Part shown: piece after piece, positions 5,052 to 5,792 of the stretch
Numbering within the stretch: position 1 is the first letter of the stretch
How the letters are laid out: each line of letters starts with the position of its first letter
From: Gemmatimonadota bacterium
GTDB taxonomy: Bacteria > Gemmatimonadota > Gemmatimonadetes > Gemmatimonadales > GWC2-71-9
Length of the DNA stretch: 5,792 nucleotides
Assembly: GCA_022573095.1 (NCBI GenBank)
Contig: JACZUR010000152.1
Location: 1 to 5,792, forward strand
Direction of reading: 5' to 3'
The notes under the pieces: model-generated
The model's database searches: none
What the model saw: only the letters and a program-made list of their open reading frames with translations
Told to the model about the DNA's origin: nothing
Program-made: the position numbers and the translations under genes

Positions 5052-5792
5052 GTGGACATTGTCGAGCTAAAACAAAAAACGGTCGAAGATCTTCATTCCA
5101 TGGCTGAGGAGTTGAACATCACCAACTACTCTGGCCTCCGCAAGCAGGATCTGATCTTTAAGATAGAACAATCGTTGCTCGACGGAGATACCGTACTCCG
5201 GGGCGAGGGTGTGCTAGAAATACTTCCTGAGGGATACGGATTTCTTCGAAGCCAGGACTGGAACTATCTCTATGGACCCGACGACATCTACGTCAGCCCC
5301 AGCCAGATAAAGAGATTCGATCTTAGAACCGGAGATACAGTCGCTGGTCAGGTTCGGCCTCCAAAAGACGGCGAAAGATATTTAGCTCTCTTAAAGGTCG
5401 AGAAAGTCAACTTTGAGCCGCCCGACAAGGCTAAGCATAGGATCGCATTCGACAACCTCAGGCCCCGCTATCCCGATAGGCGCATCCGGCTGGAACGAGA
5501 GGACGGCGATCTTTCCACCCGAGTCATCGACATCCTTTCACCTATCGGTTTCGGTCAACGAGGATTGATTGTTGCCCCACCCAAGGCCGGCAAGACCATC
5601 CTGCTCCAGAGGCTGGCAAACTCGATCTCGACGAACCATCCGGACGTTTCGCTGATCGTGCTGCTCATAGACGAGCGGCCTGAGGAAGTTACGGATATGG
5701 AAGAAAACGTTGAGGCGGAAGTCATCGCTTCAACTTTTGACGAACCTGCGGACCGGCATGTACAGGTCGCCGACATGGTAATCGAGAAGGCG
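5052..5792 (+). CDS. rho: Transcription termination factor Rho, N-terminal 247 residues (cut by window end)
   Basis: Rho is the hexameric RNA-dependent ATPase that ends untranslated transcripts. The frame opens at GTG 5052 with GGAG (5043-5046) five bases upstream; the next in-frame stop upstream is TAG at 4989 and no other start codon lies between. Residues 1-45 are the Rho N-terminal helical domain (ELKQKTVEDL, RKQDLIFKI). The RNA-binding cold-shock-like domain follows with GVLEILPEGYGFLRS (53-67) and GPDDIYVSPSQIKRFDLRTGD (75-95). The ATPase core shows GFGQRGLIVAPPKAGKT with Walker A at 175-182 (Lys181) and Walker B LIVLLIDERPEE at 201-212 (Asp207), then ASTFDEPADRHVQVADMVIEKA. All are nearly identical to E. 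coli Rho (419 residues), so about 60 percent is present. There is no large N-terminal insertion. The Q-loop, R-loop and C-terminal motifs are outside the window. A short ACGG/CCGT stem could cover the SD and GTG. Confidence 0.97.
   Translation, partial: MDIVELKQKTVEDLHSMAEELNITNYSGLRKQDLIFKIEQSLLDGDTVLRGEGVLEILPEGYGFLRSQDWNYLYGPDDIYVSPSQIKRFDLRTGDTVAGQVRPPKDGERYLALLKVEKVNFEPPDKAKHRIAFDNLRPRYPDRRIRLEREDGDLSTRVIDILSPIGFGQRGLIVAPPKAGKTILLQRLANSISTNHPDVSLIVLLIDERPEEVTDMEENVEAEVIASTFDEPADRHVQVADMVIEKA

Noticed and set aside
5555..5776. 73-codon - strand frame
   Set aside because: It lies antisense to the Rho ATPase core and is Ser/Thr-rich without any domain.

Overview
The window comes from a moderately GC-rich bacterial chromosome. 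By eye it runs in the high-50s percent GC, with a few AT-rich intergenic pockets. The protein families fit a Gram-negative, double-membrane organism: there are two probable lipoproteins, a beta-barrel-like outer-membrane protein and a CsgG/FlgO-like domain. My best taxonomic guess is Gemmatimonadota or a relative, because the site-2 protease and the small 85-residue protein resemble sequences I associate with that phylum. That guess is from memory and was not searched.

The right end (about 5052-5792, + strand) is the first 247 codons of rho, the transcription termination factor, cut by the window edge. A 157-bp divergent intergenic region (4895-5051) separates it from everything else, which reads on the - strand. 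Reading leftward there is first an M50 site-2 metalloprotease (3779-4894) that starts at a TTG. This start overlaps the stop of a possible 11-codon leader ORF. Next comes an AT-rich gap and an 85-residue protein with no recognised function (3339-3596). After it lies a 342-bp gap (2997-3338) holding a hairpin directly after the gene, a better terminator-like hairpin further on, and a perfect 12-bp palindrome close to the next gene.

The left half is a three-gene - strand operon: a TPR plus CsgG/FlgO-like probable lipoprotein with a Thr/Ala/Glu-rich tail (1635-2996), a 384-residue predicted outer-membrane beta-barrel protein coupled to it by an ATGA overlap (484-1638), and a lipoprotein cut by the left edge (1-404). 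These three look like parts of one envelope-associated assembly. No curli subunit or flagellar gene is in view, so its substrate is unknown. This cluster is the best candidate here for an undescribed system.

No RNA genes, CRISPR arrays or mobile elements were seen.
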